Shown one piece after another: positions 28,101 through 35,973 of a stretch of 46,788 nt of DNA. The notes under the pieces were generated by a model. The model ran no database searches. It was not told where the DNA came from and worked only from the letters and a program-made list of their open reading frames with translations. Made by a program: the position numbers and the translations under genes. Position 1 is the stretch's first letter, and every line of letters starts with the position of its first letter. Origin of the DNA: Chloroflexota bacterium. GTDB lineage: Bacteria > Chloroflexota > Anaerolineae > Epilineales > SHYO01. The DNA lies in assembly GCA_009692745.1 (NCBI GenBank), contig SHYO01000007.1, forward strand, positions 1 through 46,788, read 5' to 3'.

Positions 28101-28519
28101 CCATCCGGAATCTGAATAGTGGCGGGAATGCGCCGGATGCGAGATACGATATCGTGGTCAATGATATTACCGGGTCAAGCGGCATAAAGGAGCATCGTAC
28201 ACCGGCCTCTGGATTTGCATCACTGGCCCATTGGTTTACAGATGCGGTGGTTGGTTGGTTGGCAGATTGGGCCGGACCAGCCGAAGCAGCGCCACCAGAA
28301 CAGGTCCAACAACCCCCTCCGGGCCAGGCAGTCGACTTTGTGATCGTGGCCGAACTTAAACCGCAAATTGTGCCGGTGGGACTGCCAGTGCCTCCGGTGA
28401 TTATCCCACCTGCCACGGGGACGCCGCCCAAAGTAGGCGGAACCGCAATTCCTGCCCCTGCTCCTGCTCCTGCCCCGGTCGCCGGGACGCCCGCGGCCAC
28501 ACCAAAGCCACCCCAGTAA
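25196..28519 (+). CDS. PilN-like membrane protein with six PPC-like beta-domain repeats
   Basis: A 1107-residue protein of unusual architecture. Residues 1-180 look like PilN: the N-terminal KIINLNILPE, one membrane helix (about 26-50), a coiled coil (about 52-105), then a ferredoxin-like PilN domain with RRADWGNISRI and GLFSRVTLQSV. Six repeats start near residues 216, 344, 471, 638, 759 and 876. Each begins with a YEPDD-like motif, then HxFYPxxDVD and a later GVDT plus a DDxxPG turn, resembling bacterial pre-peptidase C-terminal domains. Thr/Pro linkers separate some repeats, the longest about 595-635, and the C terminus is Ala/Pro-rich. The repeats should lie outside the membrane. No other pilus gene is present, so the role is unknown. 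Confidence 0.85.
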   Translation: MPPDSLRPKIINLNILPENHRQPTPIIPTALLVVITLVATVLVMGLFVGHMILSSQADELQKNLDELTRQRRLINAPVQQIGDLQKELLALQENIQVLNQAYMAVLQRRADWGNISRIVFGLAPESVQVNSLTQADRVLQIRGRAADVSLVNTYVTNLENSGLFSRVTLQSVNSAPEPLPTGTPIAGFATPIVSPTITPTATITPTITSTPIILADIFEIDDFTPKRIAVGGAPDTHTFYPEFDVDKAVFIAKAGRRYRISTNIIDPGVDTILTVKINGQTYTSDDRAPGDLGSQLEIINNSTSDQELLITVANRGQYAALDPLFLARYTLQAVEISPGTGGVDIYEPDDTPKPIALGDMQTRSFFPEGDVDRITFPVKAGSWYSLTTSALALGVDTVLTVNVDQRVIINDDISPGSLSSGLSFQAFAAGMAVVTISDRGLFGIDKIYNIAVAEFVQAVPPTVTPTPQPGDQFEPDNFFPESIAIGETQSHTFYPFADQDRIKFPVKSGHSYLVKTSALTLGVDTQLTGQVTSLPVLFNDDFRQGDLSSEVRFTAVADGVAIFTITNRDQFGENDSYIVTVAEYIPTATPTNTPTNTPTPTRTPIPTSTVPTATPTLAPTLSPTQTRIPSPTPCTLCDAFEPDTGTPIPDIFLGVPQQHNFFPQGDVDRVEFLAKQGRRYRVFTSQLLPGVDTVLEVNVNGKIYVNDDRLSGAEPLSSFVGFINDTGFDVVVIVTVRNRGQYGADKTYNLTVEEAGPADQYEPDDTTPKPFGLGELQNHNFYPDNDVDKVTTGVKAGRYYYVTTTNLTLGVDTVARVEVGGIVFENDDAQPGEKGSRVLFKANQDGAALVTIRNKGSFGPDKTYDLSITELPFNPDRYEPDDTNPQPIAIGGPQTHTFYPGGDVDIVYFDAIGGHRYEIKTLNLSSKVDTFLEGTYNDTPLTPNDNYLPGAQDSRIVFDAPNPGHVVITIRNLNSGGNAPDARYDIVVNDITGSSGIKEHRTPASGFASLAHWFTDAVVGWLADWAGPAEAAPPEQVQQPPPGQAVDFVIVAELKPQIVPVGLPVPPVIIPPATGTPPKVGGTAIPAPAPAPAPVAGTPAATPKPPQ
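25841..28165 (+). repeat. Six tandem protein-level repeats within the PilN-repeat gene
   Basis: Repeat starts at about 25841, 26225, 26606, 27104, 27470 and 27821. Periods are about 117-128 codons, except between the third and fourth, where a Thr/Pro linker adds about 40 codons. The repeats are diverged in DNA but keep the EPDD, FYP..DVD, GVDT and NDD positions. Confidence 0.8.
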
Positions 28520-28543
28520 TGTGAAAATATATTGTCCCACGGG

Positions 28544-29233
28544 TCAGGGTGAGGGCGCAGAAGCGTTGACCAGGTAACGGCGAAACCATTGCGCCGCCAA
28601 CCGGGCTACCTCTTCCAGAGCCCCCGGCTCCTCAAAGAGGTGGCTTGCGCGGGAGACAATCTGCAGCGCTTTGACAGCAGGTAGTTGAGCCAGCGCCTCC
28701 CGGTTCAAGTCGAGGACAACGGTATCTTCACCTCCAACAATGAACAAAGTCGGAGCCTGTACGTAAGCCAGGGCAGCCCCTGCCAAATCAGGGCGACCGC
28801 CGCGGGAAACTATAGCCCGGATGAGGTCGGAACGTTGGGCGGCGGCGATGAGGGCGGCGGCGGCTCCAGTACTCGCCCCAAAGTACCCAATAGGGAGATG
28901 GTGGGTATCCGGCCGTTGGACCAACCAATCTGTAGCTCCGACCAGGCGGCGCGCAAGTAAACCGATATCGAAGCGCAAATGGCTGGTGCGTTTATCTACA
29001 TCCTCCTCTGAGGGGGTTAACAGGTCTAGTAAAAGCATAGCCATCCCCGCTTCACGGAGCACCTTTGCCACAAAACGGTTGCGCGGGCTAAAGCGGCTGC
29101 TCCCACTGCCGTGGGCGAATATAACCACGCCTGCGGCCGGCGGGCCGATTTCCAGATTTCCCTCAAGAGTCACCGAGCCTGTAGGAATCTGGACTAGGTA
29201 CTCTTCGAAATATTGCCCCGGTGAGCTATGCAT
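28544..29233 (-). CDS. Alpha/beta hydrolase, dienelactone hydrolase-like
   Basis: A 229-residue cytoplasmic alpha/beta hydrolase. The core begins with GVVIFAHGSGSSRFSPRN, an oxyanion-type HGSG. The nucleophile elbow is GYFGASTGAAAAL, with Ser in GxSxG-like context. The Asp is in VGGEDTVVLDLN and the His in RASHLFEEPGALE. Proteins of this type are often annotated as phosphoribosyltransferase-associated or DLH-like hydrolases. The substrate is unknown. The start was moved to the inner ATG because GGAGGGAG precedes it by about 8 nt. It converges on the PilN-repeat gene. Confidence 0.83.
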   Translation of the reverse strand: MHSSPGQYFEEYLVQIPTGSVTLEGNLEIGPPAAGVVIFAHGSGSSRFSPRNRFVAKVLREAGMAMLLLDLLTPSEEDVDKRTSHLRFDIGLLARRLVGATDWLVQRPDTHHLPIGYFGASTGAAAALIAAAQRSDLIRAIVSRGGRPDLAGAALAYVQAPTLFIVGGEDTVVLDLNREALAQLPAVKALQIVSRASHLFEEPGALEEVARLAAQWFRRYLVNASAPSP

Positions 29234-29265
29234 ACTTGCTCCCTCCATTCAGCAGCCCCAAGGCC

Positions 29266-29379
29266 TCAGCGCACACCCACAAAATCATTTGATCGATACA
29301 GCAGGTCACGGACTTCCTGAGTGGGTAGATTGTAGACCAGCCTCCCCCTGCCGTCCATACCCCGGCTTGTATAACGCAT
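29266..29379 (-). CDS. Possible small protein, 37 residues
   Basis: A short frame with ATG at 29379 and TGA at 29266-29268, just upstream of the hydrolase gene on the same strand. GGGGGTG precedes the start by a few bases. The peptide has an ordered look (GRLVYNLPTQEVRDLLYRS) rather than random composition, but I recognise no family. It may be a genuine small gene cotranscribed with the hydrolase, or chance. Confidence 0.35.
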   Translation of the reverse strand: MRYTSRGMDGRGRLVYNLPTQEVRDLLYRSNDFVGVR

Positions 29380-29506
29380 AACACCCCCAAAATATTAGGC
29401 CGGCCAGGATGTCAATCGCCGATAGAGAAGTGGGAGAGCGCTTTTTGACGGCGTGCGGCCCGCCTGATATGGGGATCGAATTCCCGCTCCAATAGCCATA
29501 GGCCAG

Positions 29507-29740
29507 CTACAGGGCGATGATATGCTCGCTAATAGGGACGGCGTGGAAGCCCCGGAGGCGCTGGTCACTATCAGATCGATAGGGACAACCTGCAGCTATC
29601 TTGACGCAATCCAAGGTCTGCTCAATGCGATTCCGGTCGTCGGTGACGATGATTTCTGAACCGGGCGCTAATGCGGAGATTTTCCGCAACTATTCCGGGG
29701 AAACCTCATCGGATTTCAATCCAATTAAGATCGTACTCAT
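29507..29740 (-). pseudogene. Fragment resembling the N terminus of a D-2-hydroxyacid dehydrogenase
   Basis: From ATG 29740 the frame reads MSTILIGLKSDEVSPE, hits TAG at 29690-29692, and continues as LRKISALAPGSEIIVTDD then KIAAGCP before stopping after 77 codons. The pattern resembles the first 60 residues of NAD-dependent 2-hydroxyacid dehydrogenases. The NAD-binding and catalytic parts are absent. An internal stop plus truncation indicates a decayed remnant. Assignment to the family is tentative. Confidence 0.5.
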
Positions 29741-29830
29741 GTCTAGGCATACCTCAATCTCAATAAAGGTTGAATAAGTTAATGAAATTGTAGCATGACC
29801 AGAATTATATTTAGCAACTATTGAAATGTT

Positions 29831-30862
29831 TCAGTTGCCTGATGGTGATTCATAGCGCCTGGTTACCGCAGGAATCAGATACTCGGCGAAAGCTCGCTCG
29901 AAATCATAAGCCGGCTGCCATCCCCAATCGGCGCGCGCAGCAGAATCGTCCACATCCCCAGGCCAGCTATCGACGATCGCCTGGCGTTTGGCATCGGGGG
30001 AGAAGGTAACCGCAGCATCCCGGAAGGCGCGGCGGATGCGGCCATAGATCTCGCCGGCCGAAGGATTAAAAGCGCCCACATTATATACATGGCTAGAAAG
30101 TTTCTCTCTAGCTGCACTATCCAGGGAGAGTAAAGCGGTAATGGCATCCGGCATAGCCATAAAAGGGATACGCGTATCTTCCCGCACAAAGCAGGCATAA
30201 GGCTTGTCCTGAGCGGCATGATGTAACATTTCAGGCGCATAATCGCTGGTGCCGCCGGTAGGCAATGTGTCGGCACTGATAAGTCCGGGGAAGCGTAGGC
30301 AGCGAAAATCCACCCGTCCTTTTGTTACTTCAACATCAAGCTGGCGGTAGAAGTTAGCGTAATACCGGCCCAGTTGCTCGCAATACAACTTATTGATACC
30401 GTACATGGTACGGGACTCCGTCCAGGCATTTTCTTTTATCTTGCCGGCATCCTGCTTGATGTGTAGATTGGGCAAACCATATACAGCAATTGAACTGGGA
30501 TAGATGAACTTAATCTCCCGGCCTTGTAAACGGGATTGGGTGACAGCAACCTCCAGCAAGTTGAGTGTGCCATCTACATTTACGCGGTGCGCCAGAGGAG
30601 GTTGGCGCTCCGCGCGCGTGGAAAGCAACGCTGCCAGGTGGAAAATAGTATCAAAATCATGAGCAGAAAAGAGCGTCTCCAGCACACCGTTATCCAGAAT
30701 ATCGCCGATAACCATCCGGTGACACTTACGTTGGATGGTCTCATCTAAAGGATGCAGATCCAGAGCTACAATCTTGGTGCCATCCTGTTCGGCGAGATAT
30801 TGGATCAGTCCATGTCCAATCTCACCATTGGCGCCGGTTACGAGTATCGTTTGGTTTGGCAT
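29831..30862 (-). CDS. L-threonine 3-dehydrogenase, epimerase/SDR type
   Basis: Extended short-chain dehydrogenase, 343 residues, most like the UDP-galactose epimerase-type L-threonine 3-dehydrogenases that oxidise threonine to 2-amino-3-oxobutyrate. Seen: the NAD-binding LVTGANGEIGHGL at the N terminus, Asp at the end of strand 2 (ALDLHP), the catalytic Ser and YxxxK in YPSSIAVYG and TMYGINK. RFPGLISADTLPTGGTSDYA is characteristic of the TDH branch. The ATG has AAGGAGG upstream. A nucleotide-sugar epimerase is the main alternative. Next on the strand, 49 nt upstream of its start, is the end of folC. Confidence 0.85.
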   Translation of the reverse strand: MPNQTILVTGANGEIGHGLIQYLAEQDGTKIVALDLHPLDETIQRKCHRMVIGDILDNGVLETLFSAHDFDTIFHLAALLSTRAERQPPLAHRVNVDGTLNLLEVAVTQSRLQGREIKFIYPSSIAVYGLPNLHIKQDAGKIKENAWTESRTMYGINKLYCEQLGRYYANFYRQLDVEVTKGRVDFRCLRFPGLISADTLPTGGTSDYAPEMLHHAAQDKPYACFVREDTRIPFMAMPDAITALLSLDSAAREKLSSHVYNVGAFNPSAGEIYGRIRRAFRDAAVTFSPDAKRQAIVDSWPGDVDDSAARADWGWQPAYDFERAFAEYLIPAVTRRYESPSGN

Positions 30863-30910
30863 ATCGCCTCCTTGCGAGCATGCAACTTGGTTGAAGAAAG
30901 TGAGGATTTT

Positions 30911-32335
30911 CTAAAGTCTTGCGCATTCTGGCGGATGTGATGCTTTGCCATGCAGCTCGGCTGCAGATAACAGATCTTCAACCGGAAACCAGATTTCCCG
31001 CACATTGCCGATAAAATATAAGGAGCCGGTAATCCAGATAAGATCATCGGGTGAAGCTTGCGCCAGTGCATATGTAATTGCAATCATAGGATCGGGTATC
31101 ACGGTTATATTAAGCTCGGGATCAATATCCCTGGCAGCTTGGGCGAGGGTTTCCGGTGGCAACGGTTGCCAGGATTCCCTGGGATTGAATGCAGTCAGAA
31201 TTAACCAATGTGTTCCGTCGATTACGTAGGGCAAAACATCGCGATAGGCTTTATCCGATTTTAGAGAAAGAACGACGATACGCCGCTGCCCTGCATAAAG
31301 CTGATCCAACGCTTGGGCAGCAGCTTGCATTTTGTCAGGATTATGCGCCCCGTCGAGCAAAACGGTAGGGTTATGTTGCACAATCTCAAACCGGCCGGGA
31401 AGGCTGGTGTGACGCAAGCCCTCCTGGACTGCCGTTGCGGAAATCGCGGGATCAAAGGCATAGATGGCAGCTACGGCACAGGCGCCATTCTTCTCCTGAA
31501 AGGGACCGGCCATGGCTACGGAGAGACCAGCGTAGCTCTGACCAGGCAGATCGACGGTGAGGTTGGCCGTGCCTTCCGATGCATAGGAAAATGCTGATCC
31601 AAGCTGCCACAAAGTGGCGCCCTGGGCAGCACACCGCGCGGCGATAATCTGCCGGGTGGACGGTTGGGTAGCGCCGCTTACTACCGCCTGACCAGGCTTA
31701 ATGATGCCGGCTTTTTCATGGGCGATAAGCTCAATGGTATCTCCCAGAATTTGGGTATGGTCCAGCCCAATACCGGTAATCACCGCCACCACAGCATCCA
31801 GCACATTGGTGGCATCTGTGCGGCCGCCCAGTCCGACTTCGACAACCGCCACATCCACCCGGGCGCGCTCGAATAAGCAGAAGGCCATGGCCACCTGCGT
31901 TTCAAAATAGCTGGGGCGACCGTAGGGATTCTCCTCGGCTACCCGGGCAATGGCGGGTTCGATGGCGGACAAAATCTCGCCTAAGTGCAGCGTAGCCACC
32001 ATATGGCCGTTGATCTGAAATAGCTCATTGAGGATTTGCACATGCGGGGAGAGAAAAAGACCTGTTTTGTACCCGGCGGCGGTGAGTATGCCAGAAATAA
32101 TAGTAGCAGTGGAGCCTTTACCGGAAGTCCCCCCCACCTGGATAGCCAGGAAGGACCGTTGCGGATTCCCCAACAACTCTAGCAGATGGGCAATTCGCTC
32201 CAGGCGCATATTGGCAGCAGCGCTAAAACCGGCCGGGTTGAGCAACGAAGTTAATCTAACTTCCAGATCACGGTACTGTCCGACCAATTCCGCTTTTAGA
32301 GAAAGCGAGGTATGGGAAACCATAGCTTTGGTCAC
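30911..32335 (-). CDS. folC: Folylpolyglutamate synthase/dihydrofolate synthase
   Basis: Mur-ligase-type enzyme adding glutamates to folates and, in bifunctional forms, making dihydrofolate. The 474 residues show the ATP loop GGTSGKGSTAT, the Mg/folate region FLSPHVQILNE, and GLGGRTDATNV with GLDHTQILG. In the C-terminal domain ILLDGAHNPDKM-type sequence appears as VLLDGAHNPDKMQAA. The start may be GTG 32335 or ATG 32323; neither has a clear ribosome-binding site. It lies 26 nt behind the SGNH hydrolase gene. Confidence 0.94.
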   Translation of the reverse strand: MTKAMVSHTSLSLKAELVGQYRDLEVRLTSLLNPAGFSAAANMRLERIAHLLELLGNPQRSFLAIQVGGTSGKGSTATIISGILTAAGYKTGLFLSPHVQILNELFQINGHMVATLHLGEILSAIEPAIARVAEENPYGRPSYFETQVAMAFCLFERARVDVAVVEVGLGGRTDATNVLDAVVAVITGIGLDHTQILGDTIELIAHEKAGIIKPGQAVVSGATQPSTRQIIAARCAAQGATLWQLGSAFSYASEGTANLTVDLPGQSYAGLSVAMAGPFQEKNGACAVAAIYAFDPAISATAVQEGLRHTSLPGRFEIVQHNPTVLLDGAHNPDKMQAAAQALDQLYAGQRRIVVLSLKSDKAYRDVLPYVIDGTHWLILTAFNPRESWQPLPPETLAQAARDIDPELNITVIPDPMIAITYALAQASPDDLIWITGSLYFIGNVREIWFPVEDLLSAAELHGKASHPPECARL

Positions 32336-32361
32336 TTATGGTGAACTCGACTCCAACCTCT

Positions 32362-33009
32362 TTAGGGAAAATAGAAGCGACACGAGTGGCTGCCGGGATC
32401 GTATATATCCAGCGCCTGGTATAGCAAATGGGCAAAGACCAGGTGGCCCAATTCGTTGGGATGAAACGCATCGCTCATCCAATAGAAATGTTTATCTTGA
32501 TGCTCTTGCCAAAATCTGGTATGGTCAATGAGCAGAAACCCTCGCCGAGCCGCTACCTGCCGGATAGTCTCCATATAGCTGGGGAAGTTAGGCTCACGGT
32601 CAGGAGCCGTACCCGGCAAGATTGGGCAGGTGGTCTGCATAATCACCTGGCCGCCGAGCGCTTCGATCTTATCCCCCAATTGGTTCAAATTGGACTCGAA
32701 TTCCGCCAATGTCAGGTCTTTATTACTCGAGCAGTCGTTCATGCCAACCATGATAAAAACTACATGGGGGTTGAACTGAGCGACGCGCCAATCAAAACTG
32801 CTGAGGAGTTCGCGGGTGGTGTGACCGCTTATCGCCGTTTTAATCACCACATCCATGGGGCGCCCCAATTCAAAGCGCAGGCGCTCGGTGAAAAGCTCGG
32901 TATAGTCACGCCGGCCGAAGGTATGCAGCGCACCGTGGGTAATACTATCCCCATAGAAGAGCCATTTCAGGGGTTGGGTCGATTGTAGCAGATGTTGGAT
33001 GGTTTCCAT
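32362..33009 (-). CDS. SGNH/GDSL-family hydrolase
   Basis: A 215-residue esterase-type hydrolase without signal peptide, so cytoplasmic. Block I is FYGDSITHG with nucleophile S22. Block III is VGMNDCSS, supplying the oxyanion Asn. Block V is DAFHPNELGH with the Asp/His pair. Glycine of block II lies in TAISGHTTREL. Substrate unknown; relatives act on acyl esters or acetylated carbohydrates. The start was placed at ATG 33009, preceded by AAGGA six bases away, rather than a longer frame. Two tandem palindromes lie about 45-65 bp upstream. Confidence 0.88.
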   Translation of the reverse strand: METIQHLLQSTQPLKWLFYGDSITHGALHTFGRRDYTELFTERLRFELGRPMDVVIKTAISGHTTRELLSSFDWRVAQFNPHVVFIMVGMNDCSSNKDLTLAEFESNLNQLGDKIEALGGQVIMQTTCPILPGTAPDREPNFPSYMETIRQVAARRGFLLIDHTRFWQEHQDKHFYWMSDAFHPNELGHLVFAHLLYQALDIYDPGSHSCRFYFP

Positions 33010-33051
33010 ATTTTTTCCTTGAAGTGTTGGCGCCGGTTTATGATGAACTAA

Positions 33052-33075
33052 GGCATAATGCCGTGGCATAATGCC
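33052..33075. promoter_or_regulatory. Two tandem 11-bp palindromes upstream of the SGNH gene
   Basis: GGCATAATGCC occurs at 33052-33062 and again at 33065-33075, each an inverted repeat GGCAT/ATGCC around one base. Their centres are 13 bp apart. Position just upstream of the SGNH gene start suggests a paired operator. Confidence 0.45.
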
Positions 33076-33170
33076 TTAGAGTGAGGTCTACTTCGGTTCC
33101 CTCAAAGATGAATATAACATGGGTTCGGATCTAATACAAGCGCTTGAACCAATATGATCTTGGTAGCACT

Positions 33171-35060
33171 CTACCGGTGACTTTGCTCATTCTCCATAGC
33201 GGTCAGAGTTTTGGCAAGCTCATCAAGCGCAATACGTTGTTTACGATAAAGATCAGATTCGCTCATGGCCAACCGGGGTGCAATATCCCGCACCCGCAAG
33301 CCTTGAATAAATCTTAAGTCTAGAATGTTGTACAACAGCCACTCGCTGGCGGTTAGACTGCGCTCGCCCTCCGGTTTTAAATGGTCGATGGCCATCGTGA
33401 GCACCGCCCTAACGGCCCGAGCGGCATTATAATCGTTTTGCTCCAAAGCTTCTCTCACAATCCTCAAGCGCAACAGGGGGCTTTCGGTGAGTTTAGGACC
33501 ACCCCAGTAATGAGTCAAAGCATCTTTGACCCAATTGACCAGATCTGGTTCCTTGAGAAGGTCTTCGGCGGCAGTATCCAGGGGAGGAGCGCCGGGGTAG
33601 CGGATATTCACCCGCAAGCGCTGCAAAGATTCGATCTCGGGGCCGATCTGGCGCAGAGCTCCGATTAGCCCCTGTTGCAAGCGCCGGTCGGCCAGAGCAG
33701 TGCCTGCCCGCTCGCCTAGATGCGCCATATAGATGCATTCCTCCGCCGACAAATCGCTCTCATGGGTTGCTATGGCCAACATGCCGAGAACGCCTTCCTC
33801 ATCGGCGCCCCGCAAAGGGATAACCCAGAAGCCATCGAAGCGTTCAATTCCGGCCCGTCCCCGTGGTAGATCGAGCAGATGCGCTGCATCGAGGCTCTCA
33901 AGGCAGGCTAAAGCCCGCGCCCGGTTACCGAATTGGGCATCCAGGCGCAGTTCACCTTCGCGGACAGTCGCCACGAAGCCGGTGTTGGAGCGTAAACGGT
34001 CACAAAGCGCGGCCAGAATGTTTTCCAAAAGCTGCCGCAAGTCGCTATGAGTCAACAGGCGCTCATCTAAGCGGCGCAGCCAGATGATTTCGGCCCGGTC
34101 GCTCCAGAAGACGATCAGGTCTACCAGAGGTTCGCCCAGGATGATCAGGATCTGGAAACCGACTACGGAGCCTACCACAGCAAAGAGCAGCGCAATATCA
34201 TGAGGAATGCGAAGCGCTCGCTCGGCAGCGGGTACCAAGTATAGCAAACCTAATATGGCAATGCCCAGTATCGGCCCCTGTACCAGAAATTTCACCAGAC
34301 TACGCTTAATGATGCGGTCGGGCAGCAGAGCGCCATAGTAGGCCACGGTGTAAGCGGTGATGATGATCATAAAGGCGATGGCGACATTGCCTGCCAGGGT
34401 TATCACCAAGAGCGCCCAGACGGGTAAATTTGAAGGCTGACTGGCTAGTAAAAGGTAGGGGAAAACCCCCATGGTCGGAGCTACCACGGCAATGCTCAGG
34501 TAGGTGGTACGCCGGCGGGAGGTGGGCGTGAGCGAACGGGCGCGGGCGCGGTTGATATACCACCAGCCCCACCCTGTCAAAACGAAGAAATAGAGCGTAT
34601 AAAGGCTGAATAGCTCCCCGCCGGCAAACTGGGCCGCGTAGGGAAAATAGAGCGGCGCGCCACCCACCAGCAGGTTGGTAGCCAATGCCAGCCAGAGGAA
34701 GAAAGCACCCAGTAGATAGAAGAGGATCACGGCCAACCGGCGCCAGGGCCGATCATCGTTGGTAGTCCGAAGCAGGTTAACGGAAAAGTGCATAAAAGCC
34801 GCGGGAAAGAAGGCGAGGCCCAACCATTGGAATTTCAGCCAAATATACGCCGCCGCAATGCTATCGACACGTAATAGCATCACATCGCCAATATGCACCG
34901 TAATCATACAGGCCAGTAAGGCACAGAAAGCGCGGGCCACTCCCGAGCGGCCATTTTGCGCCAGCAGGTATAACGCCAGGGCAAAACTAAGAATGGCGTT
35001 AGCTGATGAAAATGTCAGATTGCCAAGGTTCAGCAGTGCAAACCACTGAGATTCATGCAT
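33171..35060 (-). CDS. Membrane sensor with 7TM region, GAF-like domain and C-terminal HTH
   Basis: A 629-residue protein. Residues 1-270 are about eight hydrophobic helices resembling the 7TM sensor region found before histidine kinases. About 320-470 looks like a GAF domain, with strands such as NTGFVATVREGELRL and GFWVIPLRG. There is no histidine-kinase H box or ATP-binding domain. The C-terminal 100 residues are helical and end in IAPRLAMSESDLYRKQRIAL, which looks like a helix-turn-helix. A membrane-tethered transcription regulator is my inference. It follows cdsA by 11 nt, at the end of the rpsB-cdsA cluster. No ribosome-binding site is obvious. Confidence 0.7.
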   Translation of the reverse strand: MHESQWFALLNLGNLTFSSANAILSFALALYLLAQNGRSGVARAFCALLACMITVHIGDVMLLRVDSIAAAYIWLKFQWLGLAFFPAAFMHFSVNLLRTTNDDRPWRRLAVILFYLLGAFFLWLALATNLLVGGAPLYFPYAAQFAGGELFSLYTLYFFVLTGWGWWYINRARARSLTPTSRRRTTYLSIAVVAPTMGVFPYLLLASQPSNLPVWALLVITLAGNVAIAFMIIITAYTVAYYGALLPDRIIKRSLVKFLVQGPILGIAILGLLYLVPAAERALRIPHDIALLFAVVGSVVGFQILIILGEPLVDLIVFWSDRAEIIWLRRLDERLLTHSDLRQLLENILAALCDRLRSNTGFVATVREGELRLDAQFGNRARALACLESLDAAHLLDLPRGRAGIERFDGFWVIPLRGADEEGVLGMLAIATHESDLSAEECIYMAHLGERAGTALADRRLQQGLIGALRQIGPEIESLQRLRVNIRYPGAPPLDTAAEDLLKEPDLVNWVKDALTHYWGGPKLTESPLLRLRIVREALEQNDYNAARAVRAVLTMAIDHLKPEGERSLTASEWLLYNILDLRFIQGLRVRDIAPRLAMSESDLYRKQRIALDELAKTLTAMENEQSHR

Positions 35061-35071
35061 ACCAATAAATT

Positions 35072-35872
35072 TTATCGAATCGGTTGAGCTAGCCAGATAA
35101 TGTAATAGTAGACCACAATCGCCGTAAATAGCAAGCTGTCCAGCCGGTCAAGAAAGCCGCCATGGCCCGGCAAAAACTGGCCTGAATCCTTAGCGCCGAC
35201 TTGCCGTTTCAGGTAGGAGACCGAGAGGTCGCCCAGGGTGGCGGCAATACCGATAACCAGGCCTAACAGGATGGAGAGCCATACCGGCTGTTGCAACAGA
35301 AGTGGGGCCAGGATCCCTACCACGATTGCCGGCCCAGCCAGGGCTCCAATAGTGCCCTCCACCGTTTTTTTTGGACTCACTGTAGGAAAGGCTTTACGAC
35401 GCCCCCAGAGGATACCCACGGCATAACCGGAGGAGTCACTGATGAACGTAGTGCCAATAAACAAGCCCACCCAGATCAACCCGTTGGATAGTTGGCGCAT
35501 AGCCACAAAATAACCGAGGCAGATGCCCAGGTAGAGACCGAAACTGAGCGTCAGGGCCCAGCCGGTTAAGGAGCGATGCTCGACAGGGAGCCATAACTCC
35601 CAGGTGAAGCATAACACGATCATGAGCACAATCCAGGGGCGATCCAGTTGGGTCCAGCCAAAGTAGGGAAATGAGACAAGCCCAAGGACCAAAGCAGCCA
35701 AAATCACAAGATTGGGGTGATGTTGTCCGCGGCGCAGCAGCGTGAAGAGCTCGTAAATAGCTAGACCAGCCACACAAAGCATACCGATAAAATAAGCTGG
35801 CCCACCGACATAAATGAACAGGGCAATCAGAGGAACCGCAATAAAACCCGTCAAGGCACGTTGAGAAAGCAC
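35072..35872 (-). CDS. cdsA: Phosphatidate cytidylyltransferase
   Basis: Integral membrane enzyme making CDP-diacylglycerol for phospholipid synthesis. The 266 residues form about eight membrane helices with the C-terminal CdsA signature: SYLKRQVGAKDSGQFLPGHG followed by GFLDRLDSLLFTA. The start is GTG with AAGGGA upstream. It follows uppS in the frequent frr-uppS-cdsA order, linking lipid carrier and phospholipid synthesis. Confidence 0.94.
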   Translation of the reverse strand: MLSQRALTGFIAVPLIALFIYVGGPAYFIGMLCVAGLAIYELFTLLRRGQHHPNLVILAALVLGLVSFPYFGWTQLDRPWIVLMIVLCFTWELWLPVEHRSLTGWALTLSFGLYLGICLGYFVAMRQLSNGLIWVGLFIGTTFISDSSGYAVGILWGRRKAFPTVSPKKTVEGTIGALAGPAIVVGILAPLLLQQPVWLSILLGLVIGIAATLGDLSVSYLKRQVGAKDSGQFLPGHGGFLDRLDSLLFTAIVVYYYIIWLAQPIR

Positions 35873-35973
35873 TGGATCCCTTTCACAGGCGATAGGGAAA
35901 TGCAGTCCACTGCAAAACGCAGGGTCATAGATTAACGAAGAATGCTACTACCTAATATATCGAACCGGTAGCG

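Noticed and set aside
25841-28165. Repeat array as a possible CRISPR or DNA tandem repeat
   Set aside because: The units are over 340 bp, diverged in DNA and conserved as protein in one continuous frame.
29690-29692. TAG read as pyrrolysine
   Set aside because: The frame is truncated, no pylation genes are in view, and a decayed gene explains it more simply.
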